From: Nocardioides pelophilus
Lineage (GTDB): Bacteria; Actinomycetota; Actinomycetes; Propionibacteriales; Nocardioidaceae
Assembly (NCBI RefSeq): GCF_014180685.1
Contig: NZ_JACEHF010000016.1
Location: 1 to 44,858 of the forward strand
Direction: 5' to 3'
DNA length: 44,858 nucleotides
The position numbers and the translations under genes are program-made. The notes under the pieces were generated by a model, which had not been told where the DNA came from, made no database searches, and was given only the letters and a program-made list of their open reading frames with translations. Position 1 is the stretch's first letter, and each line of letters opens with the position of its first letter. Below, one piece after another: positions 6,810 through 14,860 of the stretch.

Positions 6810-9722
6810 TCAACTGCAGCCGCTGGTGCTGCCGCAGCCCTCGCAGACGTAGCACGACCCAGCCGGGCGCATCTTGGTGCCGCAGGTCATGCAGAGCGGG
6901 CTGTCGACGGCGTGGCCGGTGATCTGCTCGAGAAGCTCGGCCGACGTACGGGCCTGGGGGGCGTCGGGGGCCTTGTCGGTGATGACGACCTCGTCGTCGG
7001 CTTCGTCCTTGGTCTCGTGACGGTCGCCAGGGCGACCTCCTCGACCAACGGAGTCGTCGATGAGCTCGGACGCGCTGCCGGTCTCCTCGATCGGCTCGTA
7101 GCTCCCCGTCTCGAGGTGGCGCTGGCGCTCCTCGGCGGAGAAGATGCCGAGGGCGGAGCGGGCCTCGAAGTCGAGGTAGTCGAGGGCCAGGCGGCGGAAG
7201 ATGTAGTCCATGATCGACTGGCTCATCCGGACGTCGGGGTCGTCGGTCAGGCCGGCGGGCTCGAAGCGCAGGTTGGTGAACTTCGAGACGTAGGTCTCCA
7301 GGGGCACGCCGTACTGAAGGCCGATGCTGACCGCGATCGAGAAGGCGTCCATCACGCCGGCCAGGGTCGAGCCCTGCTTGCCGAGCTTGAGGAAGATCTC
7401 GCCCAGCGAGCCGTCGTCGTGGGCACCCGAGGTCATGTAGCCCTCGGCGCCACCCACGGTGAACGACGTGGTGCGGGCCTGGCGCGACTTCGGGAGCCGC
7501 TTGCGGGTCGGCGCGTAGACAACCTTCTCGATGACCTTGGTCTCGAGGCTCGCTTCGCTCGCACCTCGACCAGCGGTCTCCGCGGCGTCGGCGGCGTCCT
7601 TCTTGGCCTTGCCGCCACCGTCGGACAGCGGCTGACCCACCTTGCAGTTGTCGCGGTAGATCGCGGTGGCCTTGAGGCCGAGCTTCCACGACTGCAGGTA
7701 GATGTCCTCGATCTCCTCGACCGTGGCCGACTCCGGCAGGTTGACCGTCTTCGAGATCGCACCGGAGAGGAACGGCTGGCAGGCAGCCATCATCTTCACG
7801 TGGCCCATCGGCTTGAGGGCCCGCTCACCCATCGCGGTGTCGAAGATCTCGTAGTGCTCCGGCTTCAGACCAGGCGCGTCGACCACGTGACCGTGCTCGG
7901 CGATGTAGGCGACGATCGCCTCCACCTTCTCCTCGTCGTAACCGAGCTTCTTCAGCGCCCGCGGGATCGTCTGGTTGACGATCTGCATCGAACCGCCACC
8001 GACGAGCTTCTTGAACTTGACCAGCGAGAAGTCCGGCTCGATGCCGGTCGTGTCGCAGTCCATCATGAAGCCGATGGTGCCGGTCGGCGCGAGCACCGAG
8101 GCCTGCGCGTTGCGGAAGCCGTTAACCTTACCGAGCTCGACGACCTGCGCCCACTCGTCGGTCGCCAGCCTGTGCACCTCGGCGTCGGCGATGTGCAGCG
8201 TGCGCACGGTGTCGTTGGCTGCCTGGTGCTTGCGCATCACCCGGTTGTGCGCCTCCGCGTTGCGGGCGTAGCCGGCGTAGGGGCCGACGATCGCGGCGAG
8301 CTCCGCCGAGCGACGGTACGACGTGCCGGTCATCAGGCTCGTGATGGTGGCCGCCATCGCGCGACCGCCGTCGGAGTCGTAGCCGAGACCCATCGCCATC
8401 AGCAGCGCGCCGAGGTTGGCGTAGCCGATGCCGAGCTGGCGGTAGTCGCGAGTGGTCTTGCCGATCGGCTCGGTCGGGAAGTCTGCGAAGCAGATCGAGA
8501 TGTCCATCGCGGTGATGATCAGCTCGACGGCCTTCGCGAAGAGCGGGGCGTCGAAGGTGTCGTCGTCCTTGAGGAACTTGAGCAGGTTGAGCGACGCCAG
8601 GTTGCAGGAGGAGTTGTCGAGCGACATGTACTCCGAGCACGGGTTGGACGCGGTGATCCGGCCCGTCTCCGGGTTGGTGTGCCAGTCGTTGATCGTGTCG
8701 TCGTACTGCAGACCGGGGTCGGCGCAGGCCCACGCGGCCTCGCTGATCTTGCGGAAGAGCGAGCGGGCGTCGACGGTCTCGATGACCTCGCCGGTCTTGC
8801 GGCCGCGCAGGCCGAACTCGGAGCCGTCCTCGACAGCACGCATGAACTCGTCGGTGACCCGGACGGAGTTGTTGGCGTTCTGGTACTGCACGGACGTGAT
8901 GTCCTTGCCGCCCAGGTCCATGTCGAAGCCGGCGTCACGCAGGGCGCGGATCTTGTCCTCCTCGCGCCACTTGGTCTCGACGAACTCCTCGATGTCGGGG
9001 TGGTCGACGTCGAGCACGACCATCTTCGCCGCCCGACGCGTCGCGCCGCCCGACTTGATGGTGCCGGCCGAGGCGTCGGCGCCGCGCATGAAGGAGACCG
9101 GGCCGGACGCCGTACCGCCGCTGCTCAGCAGCTCCTTGGACGAGCGGATGCGGGAGAGGTTGAGGCCGGCGCCGGAGCCGCCCTTGAAGATGAAGCCCTC
9201 TTCCTTGTACCAGTTCAGGATCGAGTCCATCGAGTCGTCGACGGACAGGATGAAGCAGGCCGAGACCTGCTGCGGCGACTTCGTGCCGACGTTGAACCAG
9301 ACCGGGGAGTTGAACGAGAAGTACTGGTGGACGAGCAGCCAGGTGAGCTCCTGCTCGAAGATGTCGGCGGCCTGCGGGCTCGCGAAGTAGCCGTGCTCGA
9401 TGCCGGCCTTGGTGTAGGTCTTCACGACCCGGTCGATGAGCTGCTTGAGACCCGTCTCGCGCTCGGGGGTGCCGACGGCGCCGCGGAAGTACTTCGTCGT
9501 GACGATGGTGCTCGCGTTGACCGACCAGAAGTCGGGGAACTCCACGCCGCGCTGCTCGAAGACCGTCTCACCGGTCTTCCAGTTCTGCTGGACGACGTCG
9601 CGTCGCTCCCAGGTGATCTCGTCGTACGGGTGCACGCCCTCGGTGCTGAACACCCGCTCGATGCCGAGACCCTTCGGCTCCGTGCTCGGGCTTCCGGCCT
9701 TGTTGCTCACCGTCTCGGTCAT
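6810..9722 (-). CDS. nrdJ: Adenosylcobalamin-dependent ribonucleotide reductase (class II)
   Basis: 970 aa from ATG 9722, with AGGAGA upstream. It reduces ribonucleotides to deoxyribonucleotides using adenosylcobalamin. Visible motifs: YFSFNSPVWFNVG, the redox cysteine in SACFIL, GGSGAGLNLS, the catalytic NPCSEYMSLDNSSCNLASLNL core, and a Cys-rich zinc-ribbon-like tail (CMTC...CYVCEGCG) that is probably the re-reduction tail. Length is normal for the actinobacterial form. Two palindromic repeats are embedded in frame: one encoding RGASEASLETK (7535-7576) in the linker before the VVYAPTRKRL segment, and one encoding RGGRPGDRHETK (7011-7052) in the acidic linker before the Cys tail. It lies 126 nt downstream of nrdR and is presumably repressed by it. 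Confidence 0.98.
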   Translation of the reverse strand: MTETVSNKAGSPSTEPKGLGIERVFSTEGVHPYDEITWERRDVVQQNWKTGETVFEQRGVEFPDFWSVNASTIVTTKYFRGAVGTPERETGLKQLIDRVVKTYTKAGIEHGYFASPQAADIFEQELTWLLVHQYFSFNSPVWFNVGTKSPQQVSACFILSVDDSMDSILNWYKEEGFIFKGGSGAGLNLSRIRSSKELLSSGGTASGPVSFMRGADASAGTIKSGGATRRAAKMVVLDVDHPDIEEFVETKWREEDKIRALRDAGFDMDLGGKDITSVQYQNANNSVRVTDEFMRAVEDGSEFGLRGRKTGEVIETVDARSLFRKISEAAWACADPGLQYDDTINDWHTNPETGRITASNPCSEYMSLDNSSCNLASLNLLKFLKDDDTFDAPLFAKAVELIITAMDISICFADFPTEPIGKTTRDYRQLGIGYANLGALLMAMGLGYDSDGGRAMAATITSLMTGTSYRRSAELAAIVGPYAGYARNAEAHNRVMRKHQAANDTVRTLHIADAEVHRLATDEWAQVVELGKVNGFRNAQASVLAPTGTIGFMMDCDTTGIEPDFSLVKFKKLVGGGSMQIVNQTIPRALKKLGYDEEKVEAIVAYIAEHGHVVDAPGLKPEHYEIFDTAMGERALKPMGHVKMMAACQPFLSGAISKTVNLPESATVEEIEDIYLQSWKLGLKATAIYRDNCKVGQPLSDGGGKAKKDAADAAETAGRGASEASLETKVIEKVVYAPTRKRLPKSRQARTTSFTVGGAEGYMTSGAHDDGSLGEIFLKLGKQGSTLAGVMDAFSIAVSIGLQYGVPLETYVSKFTNLRFEPAGLTDDPDVRMSQSIMDYIFRRLALDYLDFEARSALGIFSAEERQRHLETGSYEPIEETGSASELIDDSVGRGGRPGDRHETKDEADDEVVITDKAPDAPQARTSAELLEQITGHAVDSPLCMTCGTKMRPAGSCYVCEGCGSTSGCS
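7011..7052. repeat. Family-B palindromic repeat inside nrdJ
   Basis: The element starts GGTCTCGTGACGG and ends CTCGACCAACGG like the array copies at 13925-14239, but its inner stem is GGTCGCC-AG-GGCGACC instead of GGTCGC-TGC-GCGACC. It is 42 nt long, so it keeps the nrdJ frame, and it sits in a non-conserved acidic linker. Confidence 0.9.
7535..7576. repeat. Family-A palindromic repeat inside nrdJ
   Basis: A 42-nt copy of the element seen at 17406-17447, beginning CCTTGGTCTCGAGG and ending CCTCGACCAGCGG. Compared with the array copies, the outer stem has changed from GGTT/AACC to GGTC/GACC, a paired change that keeps base pairing. The length is a multiple of three and no stop is introduced. 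Confidence 0.9.
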
Positions 9723-9803
9723 GTTTCTCCTGATCCCCCGTGGCTGGGTCTTCTAGTTCCAGTGTTGCTCGTGGCACCGACATCGGATGCCTGCGTTTGG
9801 TGC

Positions 9804-9840
9804 GCCCGGGCGAGGACGCTTCCCCACGCCTCGCCCGGGC
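9804..9840 (-). terminator. 12-bp perfect hairpin between nrdR and nrdJ
   Basis: GCCCGGGCGAGG (9804-9815) pairs exactly with CCTCGCCCGGGC (9829-9840) across a 13-nt loop, 8 nt beyond the nrdR stop. No T-run follows. It may partly terminate nrdR transcripts, protect the mRNA end or tune nrdJ read-through. No B12-riboswitch features were recognised in the 126-nt gap. Confidence 0.65.
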
Positions 9841-9848
9841 GGTCTGTG

Positions 9849-10319
9849 TCAGCCCGAAGGGGCTGTGGTGAGCTCGCGCTCGGCCCGCATCAACGAAATC
9901 TCGTTCTCGAAGTCGGCCGCGGACTCGAACCCGCGGTAGACCGAGGCGAACCGGAGGTAGGCGACCTCGTCGAGCCGGCGCAGCGGAGCCAGGATCGCGA
10001 GACCCACCTCGTGGGCCGCGATCTCCGGGCTCCCGGCCAGCCGCAGCTGGTCCTCGACCTCCTGGCCGAGCCGGGCGAGGTCGTCCTCGCTGACCGGCCG
10101 GCCCTTGCAGGCCTTCCGGACGCCGGCGACGGCCTTGTCGCGGTTGAACGGCTCGGTGGCGCCCGAGCGCTTCAGCACCGTCAGCTGCATCAGCTCGACG
10201 GTCGTGAACCGCTTCTCGCAGCTCTGGCACACCCGGCGGCGGCGGATCGAGCAGCCGTCGTCGGAGACCCGGGAGTCGAGGACCTTGGTGTCGATGTGCT
10301 TGCAGTAGGGGCAGTGCAT
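9849..10319 (-). CDS. nrdR: Transcriptional repressor NrdR
   Basis: 156 aa from ATG 10319 (MHCPYCKH), the family's invariant start; the open frame upstream is not part of the protein. The N-terminal zinc ribbon has CPYC...CQSC (residues ~3-34), followed by an ATP-cone domain (~46-136) that senses ATP/dATP. NrdR represses ribonucleotide reductase genes when dATP is high. It sits upstream of nrdJ in the same direction, with tandem NrdR boxes 110-165 nt upstream of its start, so autoregulation together with nrdJ is likely. Confidence 0.97.
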   Translation of the reverse strand: MHCPYCKHIDTKVLDSRVSDDGCSIRRRRVCQSCEKRFTTVELMQLTVLKRSGATEPFNRDKAVAGVRKACKGRPVSEDDLARLGQEVEDQLRLAGSPEIAAHEVGLAILAPLRRLDEVAYLRFASVYRGFESAADFENEISLMRAERELTTAPSG

Positions 10320-10432
10320 CGGGCGGCCCTCCTCTCGTGGTCGGGGTGCCTGGGCATGGCGAAACAGACCCTCGAACGGGCCGTGCCTGTGGAAATCGGA
10401 GCAGAATCTGTGCAGTTCCGGCACTGGTTCTG

Positions 10433-10479
10433 TGGACTAGATGTGGAGGAACTACACGCTTGTAACTACTAGATGTAGT
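10433..10479 (-). promoter_or_regulatory. Tandem NrdR boxes upstream of nrdR-nrdJ
   Basis: Two sites share ACTAGATGT (10436-10444 and 10468-10476), spaced 32 bp, about three helical turns. The right site is a palindrome, ACTAC-TAGAT-GTAGT (10465-10479); the left (10433-10447) is degenerate. Paired boxes at this spacing are the known NrdR arrangement. Confidence 0.8.
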
Positions 10480-10483
10480 GGTG

Positions 10484-10764
10484 ACCTTACGCCGCCACCA
10501 CCAGGCGTGCAAGTGGAGTGGCGAAAGAGTTGGCACGAATGTTGAGTGCGTCACGTTTGCGCAGGTCAGGGGCTCCTTCGCCGCCAGAAGTACGGCGCGA
10601 CGCCGGGCGTGTCGCCGTCTCAGATCCGTCTCACACCACCAGCAAATGGTTCGGACGGCGGTACCGGAGGAACAGTCTCGTCACTAGCGTTGGGCTAGCT
10701 CGAAGTCAGGCCTCGGGGCCCACCTTTCGATCCATCCGTCACTGAACCCTGCCCGGAGGCTCCC
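10484..10764. other. Intergenic region, candidate promoter only
   Basis: No convincing gene. TAGCGT at 10685-10690 is a candidate -10 for the lipoprotein at 10765, which has its own GGAGG ribosome site. The rest shows no repeat or clear structure. Confidence 0.4.
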
Positions 10765-11277
10765 ATGCACCAGCCCCGTCGTACTCTTCGCCTGCTCGTC
10801 GCCGCACCCACGCTGCTGCTGGCGCTGTCCCTCACGGGCTGCGGCGACGCCATCGAAGACGCCGTCAAGAACAAGGCCGAGGACGCCGCCAAGAGCGAAG
10901 GGGTCGACCTCGACCTCGACGACCTCGAGGACGGCGAGATCAACATCGACACCACCGACGGTGGCGCCACCACCGGCAAGCTGCCCAAGGACTTCCCGAC
11001 CGACGAGGTCCCGGTCGTCGACGGCGAGATCCTCGGCGGCACCTACACCAAGAACCCCGCCACCTGGAACGCCACCATCGAGGTCGGCGAGCCGGGCGGC
11101 GACAAGCAGGCGGCGTACGACGAGGCGGCCTCGACCCTCGGCGCCGACGTGGTCCAGGAGCCCGTCGACAACGGCACGTCGATCAGCGGCGTCTACGCCA
11201 CGGCGACCTACACGGTGTCCCTGGCGGTCACCGACTCCAACGGCATCGTCGTCAACTACCTGGTCTCGCCGAAGTAG
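10765..11277 (+). CDS. Lipoprotein of unknown function
   Basis: 170 aa from ATG 10765, with GGAGG upstream. A lipoprotein signal peptide (charged start, LLVAAPTLLLALSLTGCG) puts the lipidated Cys near residue 26. A strongly acidic stretch follows (~40-60, LDLDDLEDGEINID), then a compact alpha/beta-looking domain (~75-170) with a repeated pattern of threonine-rich strands (NATIEVGEPGG, YATATYTVSLAVTD). It is anchored on the outer face of the membrane. Similar acidic lipoproteins are common and uncharacterised in Nocardioides-like genomes. No enzyme motif is visible. Confidence 0.85.
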   Translation: MHQPRRTLRLLVAAPTLLLALSLTGCGDAIEDAVKNKAEDAAKSEGVDLDLDDLEDGEINIDTTDGGATTGKLPKDFPTDEVPVVDGEILGGTYTKNPATWNATIEVGEPGGDKQAAYDEAASTLGADVVQEPVDNGTSISGVYATATYTVSLAVTDSNGIVVNYLVSPK

Positions 11278-11387
11278 GCCGCGACCACAGGGCCGGCCGG
11301 TCCGGGGCCGCTCAGCATCGTGGGGACGCTGGGCGGCTCGGATCGGTTGGCGGGTCTTGCCCTTGCCGCCTTTGAACATCGGACACA

Positions 11388-11726
11388 ATGACCGCCGTGA
11401 GCAGCGGCAAGCACGGAGGAGCGCGGCAGAAGCGGGGATTCCGACCCGTGCTGCTCCTCCTCGCCGTCGGCATCACCCTCTGCGTCGTCGCGTGGGGCTA
11501 CCTCGTGTACGCCGCCATCGACTTCGGCTCCGAGGCCCGGCACGACGGCAACTCCGCCGCCTGGGGCTTCCTCGCGGTCGCCGCCGTCGGCGCGGTCGCC
11601 TGCCTCTTCCTCGGCTTCATGCTGGTCGCCCGCTTCTCCCGCGCGCTCGGCTTCACCCACGCCCCCGAGCCGCGGCCGAAGCGCGACCCGAGCGTCCCCA
11701 AGGGTGGCAAGCGCGCCGCTCGCTGA
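11388..11726 (+). CDS. Small membrane protein, two TM helices
   Basis: 112 aa from ATG 11388. Two hydrophobic helices (~20-44 and ~60-82) lie between a basic N-terminus and a basic Lys/Arg/Pro-rich tail (PRPKRDPSVPKGGKRAAR), giving both ends a cytoplasmic orientation by the positive-inside rule. No catalytic motif is seen. It stands alone between a lipoprotein gene and a gene-free stretch with tandem hairpins. Unknown function. Confidence 0.75.
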   Translation: MTAVSSGKHGGARQKRGFRPVLLLLAVGITLCVVAWGYLVYAAIDFGSEARHDGNSAAWGFLAVAAVGAVACLFLGFMLVARFSRALGFTHAPEPRPKRDPSVPKGGKRAAR

Positions 11727-11774
11727 GGCCGGGAACGGTCCACTGCGGGCCGGCCTGACCGGTCGTCCACAGCC

Positions 11775-11880
11775 GCGGGACGTCATACGCAAGTAGACCT
11801 ATCGGTGGCAGGGCGTACGACGTCCGGCGGGACGTCATACGTCAGTTGATCCATGGATGGGCGGCCGCATGACGTCCGCC
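11775..11880. repeat. Tandem long hairpins sharing GGGACGTCATACG
   Basis: This lies in the 300-nt gene-free stretch 11727-12026. Hairpin 1 pairs GGACGTCATACG (11778-11789) with CGTACGACGTCC (11814-11825), one mismatch. Hairpin 2 pairs GGCGGGACGTCAT (11826-11838) with ATGACGTCCGCC (11869-11880), one bulge. The two left arms are direct repeats, but the loops differ. Confidence 0.75.
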
Positions 11881-12026
11881 AGCACATCCGCCACCGGCAG
11901 TCCCACGGGCGTGTCCGATGGTTATCCACAACCCTCGGATCGAGGGGTGTCGAGGGCGGGCGGCGAGGGGCTACGTTCGGCGCGCCGCCGTGGGTCAGGG
12001 CGGCTCGATCTGTCTCGGGAGGCCCC

Positions 12027-12512
12027 ATGAATGCGTCACTTCGTGCACGGTCGGCGACAGGGATCGCTGCGCTGCTGCTGGCCGGCCTGCTGGTCGGTGT
12101 GCTGGCCGGATGCAACGAGCAGGAACGCCGGCCGGCGACCGTGGTCGCGACGCTGGTCGAGTCGAGTCCCTATCCGGGGGCGCCAGTCGGAAGCGCGGCC
12201 GCCAAGGGTGCCGAGCTGTCGGCGGTGGCGACTGTCCAGGCGTGGATCGACGCCCGGAACCGGTCGGTGCGGACCGGCAGCGCCACGGCCGTCGACGACC
12301 TGACGGGACCCGGATGCGATGCCTGCGACAGCTACCTCGACGGCGGCCGCTGGGTGGTCGTTGGTGCACGGGTCACCCGTCACACCGTCCGGACGGCGAC
12401 GGTGCGGGCGTCGATCGAGGACACCCGGCGCCGGGCGCGCGTTGCGCTCGAGTTCGAGGTGGGGCGGGTCGCCGGCCAGTCGGCGATCACCGAGATCCGC
12501 CGGGTCCCGTGA
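12027..12512 (+). CDS. DUF6318-like lipoprotein (copy 1)
   Basis: 161 aa from ATG 12027, with GGGAGG upstream. The lipoprotein signal ends LLVGVLAGC (Cys ~29). The mature part has VATVQAWIDARNRSVRTGS, a CDAC pair (GPGCDACDSYL), GGRWVVVGARV and a C-terminal strand pair. This matches the DUF6318 pattern of actinobacterial lipoproteins (short helix, C-x2-C, NTF2-like strands); the family call is by recognition. It is paralogous to the next gene, and the shared pattern extends upstream into the leader. Function unknown. Confidence 0.85.
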   Translation: MNASLRARSATGIAALLLAGLLVGVLAGCNEQERRPATVVATLVESSPYPGAPVGSAAAKGAELSAVATVQAWIDARNRSVRTGSATAVDDLTGPGCDACDSYLDGGRWVVVGARVTRHTVRTATVRASIEDTRRRARVALEFEVGRVAGQSAITEIRRVP

Positions 12513-12615
12513 GCGTCCACAGGGCAGTGCGGGGGGCTGTCGGAACCCCACGCCTGCGGGGTACCTTCGAGCGCCGCCACTGGGTCGGGGCGGCGCACCA
12601 TCTCGGGAGGCCTGC

Positions 12616-13173
12616 ATGAAGTCATCGCCCACGCGAGCCGCTATCGGCGCGGCCACGCTGCTGCTCACTCTCGCTGTTGCCGGGTGCGAGGAAGCCGAGC
12701 CGGCGGATCCGGTCACCCCCACCGGCAAGCCGATCCCGTCCGCGACGAGCCCTTCGACGGCGCCGACCGCCGGCACGTCCGACGCCACCACCCTCGAGGA
12801 ACCTGTCGACGTCGTGCGCGCTTGGGTGACCGCGTTCAACGCAACCCTGCGCGGGGGAGACCCAGGAGAGGCGACGGATCTCACGACCGCAGACTGTTGG
12901 ACATGCGCTGAACATGTCGATCCGGTCATCAAGGCTCTCGAAAGTGGCGGCTGGTTCCGCGGTGGGAGATGGTCGGTCGTCCGTGCCCGAGTATCAGACA
13001 GAGACGGCAAGACCGCCTCGGTGTACTCGGCGATATCGTCGGCAGGTGGTGTGACACTCTCGCGCCGAGGCGCCGAGCCGGTCAGGTACGGACCTGAGAA
13101 GTTCGTGCTCGACATCCGCCTCGAGCGGTCGGGCGAGGGCTGGCTCATCGCAGAGATCGTGTACCTGTCGTGA
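12616..13173 (+). CDS. DUF6318-like lipoprotein (copy 2)
   Basis: 185 aa from ATG 12616, with GGGAGG upstream. Signal peptide with lipobox TLAVAGC (Cys ~24), a Thr/Pro/Ser linker, then VVRAWVTAFNATLRGGDPGEATDLTTADCWTC split by the same spacing as copy 1, GGRWSVVRARV, and RLERSGEGWLIAEI. The C-x2-C pair could form a disulphide outside the cell. Its last codon overlaps the GTG start of the PKD protein gene, so the two are translationally coupled and may act together at the cell surface. Confidence 0.85.
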   Translation: MKSSPTRAAIGAATLLLTLAVAGCEEAEPADPVTPTGKPIPSATSPSTAPTAGTSDATTLEEPVDVVRAWVTAFNATLRGGDPGEATDLTTADCWTCAEHVDPVIKALESGGWFRGGRWSVVRARVSDRDGKTASVYSAISSAGGVTLSRRGAEPVRYGPEKFVLDIRLERSGEGWLIAEIVYLS

Positions 13174-13925
13174 TTTCCGACCGGCGAACGGCCATGACGC
13201 TGGCCGGCGGAGCGTTGGCGGCACTAATCCAAGTCATACCTGCGCCTGCCGCGCGCGCCGGTCACTGCTATGAGGTGGAGCGAACTCGGATATCGCACGG
13301 GCAGGTCATCACGACGATCGTCCGCGTCTGTCCGGAGCACAGCGAGTCTGCCGAGCAAACAGCGGACGAGCAGAATGCCGCGCCACCAGTGGGGTCTGCC
13401 GCGTGCCTAGCCGCGGCGGCAGTGCTCGGCCTTCCGCCCGAAGACGTGTGCGGCGGTTCGACTGACGCCGCAGCACCCATAGTGACTGACGGAATGGTCG
13501 CGCGAGTGCTCCGCCGAATCGAACTGCCCGCTAGCAGTCTCCATGTCCAGCCGCCAGGTGGACGCACCCTCGTCAACTTCGAGACAAACTTCTTTACGAC
13601 GAACGACCAGCCGTTCACCCGAACAGTCCAGTTGCTCGGCCGGGCAGTCCAGCTTCGGATCTGGCCGACGAGCTACACGTGGCATTTCGGCGACGGAGAG
13701 TCAGTGACCACCGAGTCTCCGGGTGCCCGCTACCCCGATCTGGAGGTCACCCACAACTACCTCGAGAAGGGCGCGTACCGGCCCCGGGTGACAACCACCT
13801 ACACGGCCGAGTGGCGCGTCGAAAGCGGCCCGTGGAGGCCGGTGGCAGGCACCGCCAACATCGCCGGCGAACCCACCGACCTCAGGGCGATCGAGGCGAG
13901 GCCGACGTTGGTGGGCTACGAGTAG
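13170..13925 (+). CDS. Secreted PKD-domain protein
   Basis: 251 aa from GTG 13170, overlapping the previous stop by 4 nt. An N-terminal signal peptide (AMTLAGGALAALIQVIPAPAARA) precedes a Cys-containing region (HCYEVERTR...VRVCPEH, ACLAAAAVLGL, DVCGG). Residues ~165-235 hold a PKD-type beta-sandwich motif (YTWHFGDGESV, VTHNYLEKGAYRPRVTT). PKD domains mediate surface protein or polysaccharide contacts. Codon usage is less GC-rich than in neighbours. The stop codon TAG shares its last base with the first repeat of the following array. Confidence 0.85.
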   Translation: MISDRRTAMTLAGGALAALIQVIPAPAARAGHCYEVERTRISHGQVITTIVRVCPEHSESAEQTADEQNAAPPVGSAACLAAAAVLGLPPEDVCGGSTDAAAPIVTDGMVARVLRRIELPASSLHVQPPGGRTLVNFETNFFTTNDQPFTRTVQLLGRAVQLRIWPTSYTWHFGDGESVTTESPGARYPDLEVTHNYLEKGAYRPRVTTTYTAEWRVESGPWRPVAGTANIAGEPTDLRAIEARPTLVGYE

Positions 13926-14239
13926 GTCTCGTGACGGTCGCTGCGCGACCTCCTCGACCAACGGGCCTCCCGACTCCTCGACCCAACGGGTCTCGTGACG
14001 GTCGCTGCGCGACCTCCTCGACCAACGGGTCGCCAGACTCCTCGACCGCGCGACCTCGTCGACCAACGGGTCTCGTGACGGTCGCTGCGCGACCTCCTCG
14101 ACCAACGAGCAGGCTGCGCGACCTCCTCGACCAACGGGTCTCCAGACTCCTCGACCAACGGGTCTCGTGACGGTCGCTGCGCGACCTCCTCGACCAACGG
14201 GCCCCACGACGGTCGCTGCGCGACCTCCTCGACCGACAG
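13925..14239. repeat. Family-B palindromic repeat array (5-6 hairpin units)
   Basis: Near-identical 40-nt units start GGTCTCGTGACGG, contain the stem GGTCGC-TGC-GCGACC, and end CTCCTCGACCAACGG, at 13925, 13989, 14069 and 14161; degenerate units start at 14029 and 14201. They alternate with ~25-nt units lacking the inner stem (13965, 14137). The array fills the gap between the PKD gene stop and a terminator. It has no unique spacers, so it is not CRISPR. Confidence 0.92.
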
Positions 14240-14251
14240 TGGCGAAAAGCG

Positions 14252-14287
14252 CGAAGGGCGGACCCGGGGTCGCGGGTCCGCCCTTCG
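14252..14287. terminator. 15-bp perfect hairpin terminator
   Basis: CGAAGGGCGGACCCG (14252-14266) pairs exactly with 14273-14287 across a 6-nt loop, followed on + by TCTTCCCC. It separates the convergent PKD and LysM genes. Confidence 0.8.
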
Positions 14288-14358
14288 TCTTCCCCTTCGG
14301 GCCCGGGCAGTGGGCCCTGCCGTCCGCGAGGGTCGAGGTCGCGGACGAAGTCGACGAC

Positions 14359-14703
14359 CTAGTCGGTCGGGATGCGGAGCGTCTGGCCGGCGTAGACCAT
14401 GCTCGAGTCGAGGCTGTTGAGGCTCTTGATGCGGTCGACCATGTCGCCCACGTTGCTCTCGCCGGTTGTGGCGGCAGCGTCGGCGGCGATGTCCCACAGG
14501 GTGTCGCCCGGGGCGACGGTCACGACCTCGACCTGCTCGACGCCGGCCTCGTGAGTGGCGACGGAGCCGGCGGCGAACCACACGCCGAGCGCGAAGGCCA
14601 GGAGCACCCCGAAGGCGAAGACCACCAGTCGACCGCGGCGGGTGAGACGCACCGGGCGCGGGCTGGAGAGAGTGACGTGCGGGGCAAAGGTGATGGTGCT
14701 CAT
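14359..14703 (-). CDS. LysM membrane protein next to lexA (SOS division-inhibitor type)
   Basis: 114 aa from ATG 14703, with GGAGG upstream. A basic N-terminus and one membrane helix (~25-48) precede a LysM domain (~60-113: VTVAPGDTLWDIAADAA...NSLDSSMVYAGQTLRIP). LysM binds peptidoglycan. Its place, divergent from lexA with three LexA boxes between, matches the SOS-induced cell-division suppressors of this type (B. subtilis YneA, the mycobacterial Rv2719c neighbourhood, corynebacterial DivS by position). A checkpoint role is inferred from context. Confidence 0.88.
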   Translation of the reverse strand: MSTITFAPHVTLSSPRPVRLTRRGRLVVFAFGVLLAFALGVWFAAGSVATHEAGVEQVEVVTVAPGDTLWDIAADAAATTGESNVGDMVDRIKSLNSLDSSMVYAGQTLRIPTD

Positions 14704-14808
14704 GGTGACCTCCGGGGAAGGGTGAGATCTCTGGACTTCGTGTTCGACCCGATGTCTATCGAGGACCCCCGACAGATGATCTCGGCGGCCGTCCGATCAA
14801 ACGTTCGA

Positions 14809-14824
14809 TCGAACACATGTACGA
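14809..14824. promoter_or_regulatory. LexA (SOS) box 1
   Basis: TCGAACACATGTACGA: GAAC-N4-GTAC core with full flanks, one base off the actinobacterial TCGAAC-N4-GTTCGA consensus. Nearest to the LysM gene. Confidence 0.85.
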
Positions 14825-14860
14825 GAGTAGATCACCTGTTCGAACGAATCAAGGACCTGT

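Noticed and set aside
9723-9848. Cobalamin riboswitch upstream of nrdJ
   Set aside because: The gap is 126 nt and dominated by a simple hairpin; no B12-box-like conserved core was recognised.
6738-10472. 1244-aa open frame on + antisense to nrdJ and nrdR
   Set aside because: It is a high-GC shadow of the real genes; its composition is Leu/Gly/Arg/Asp-rich and no domain is visible.
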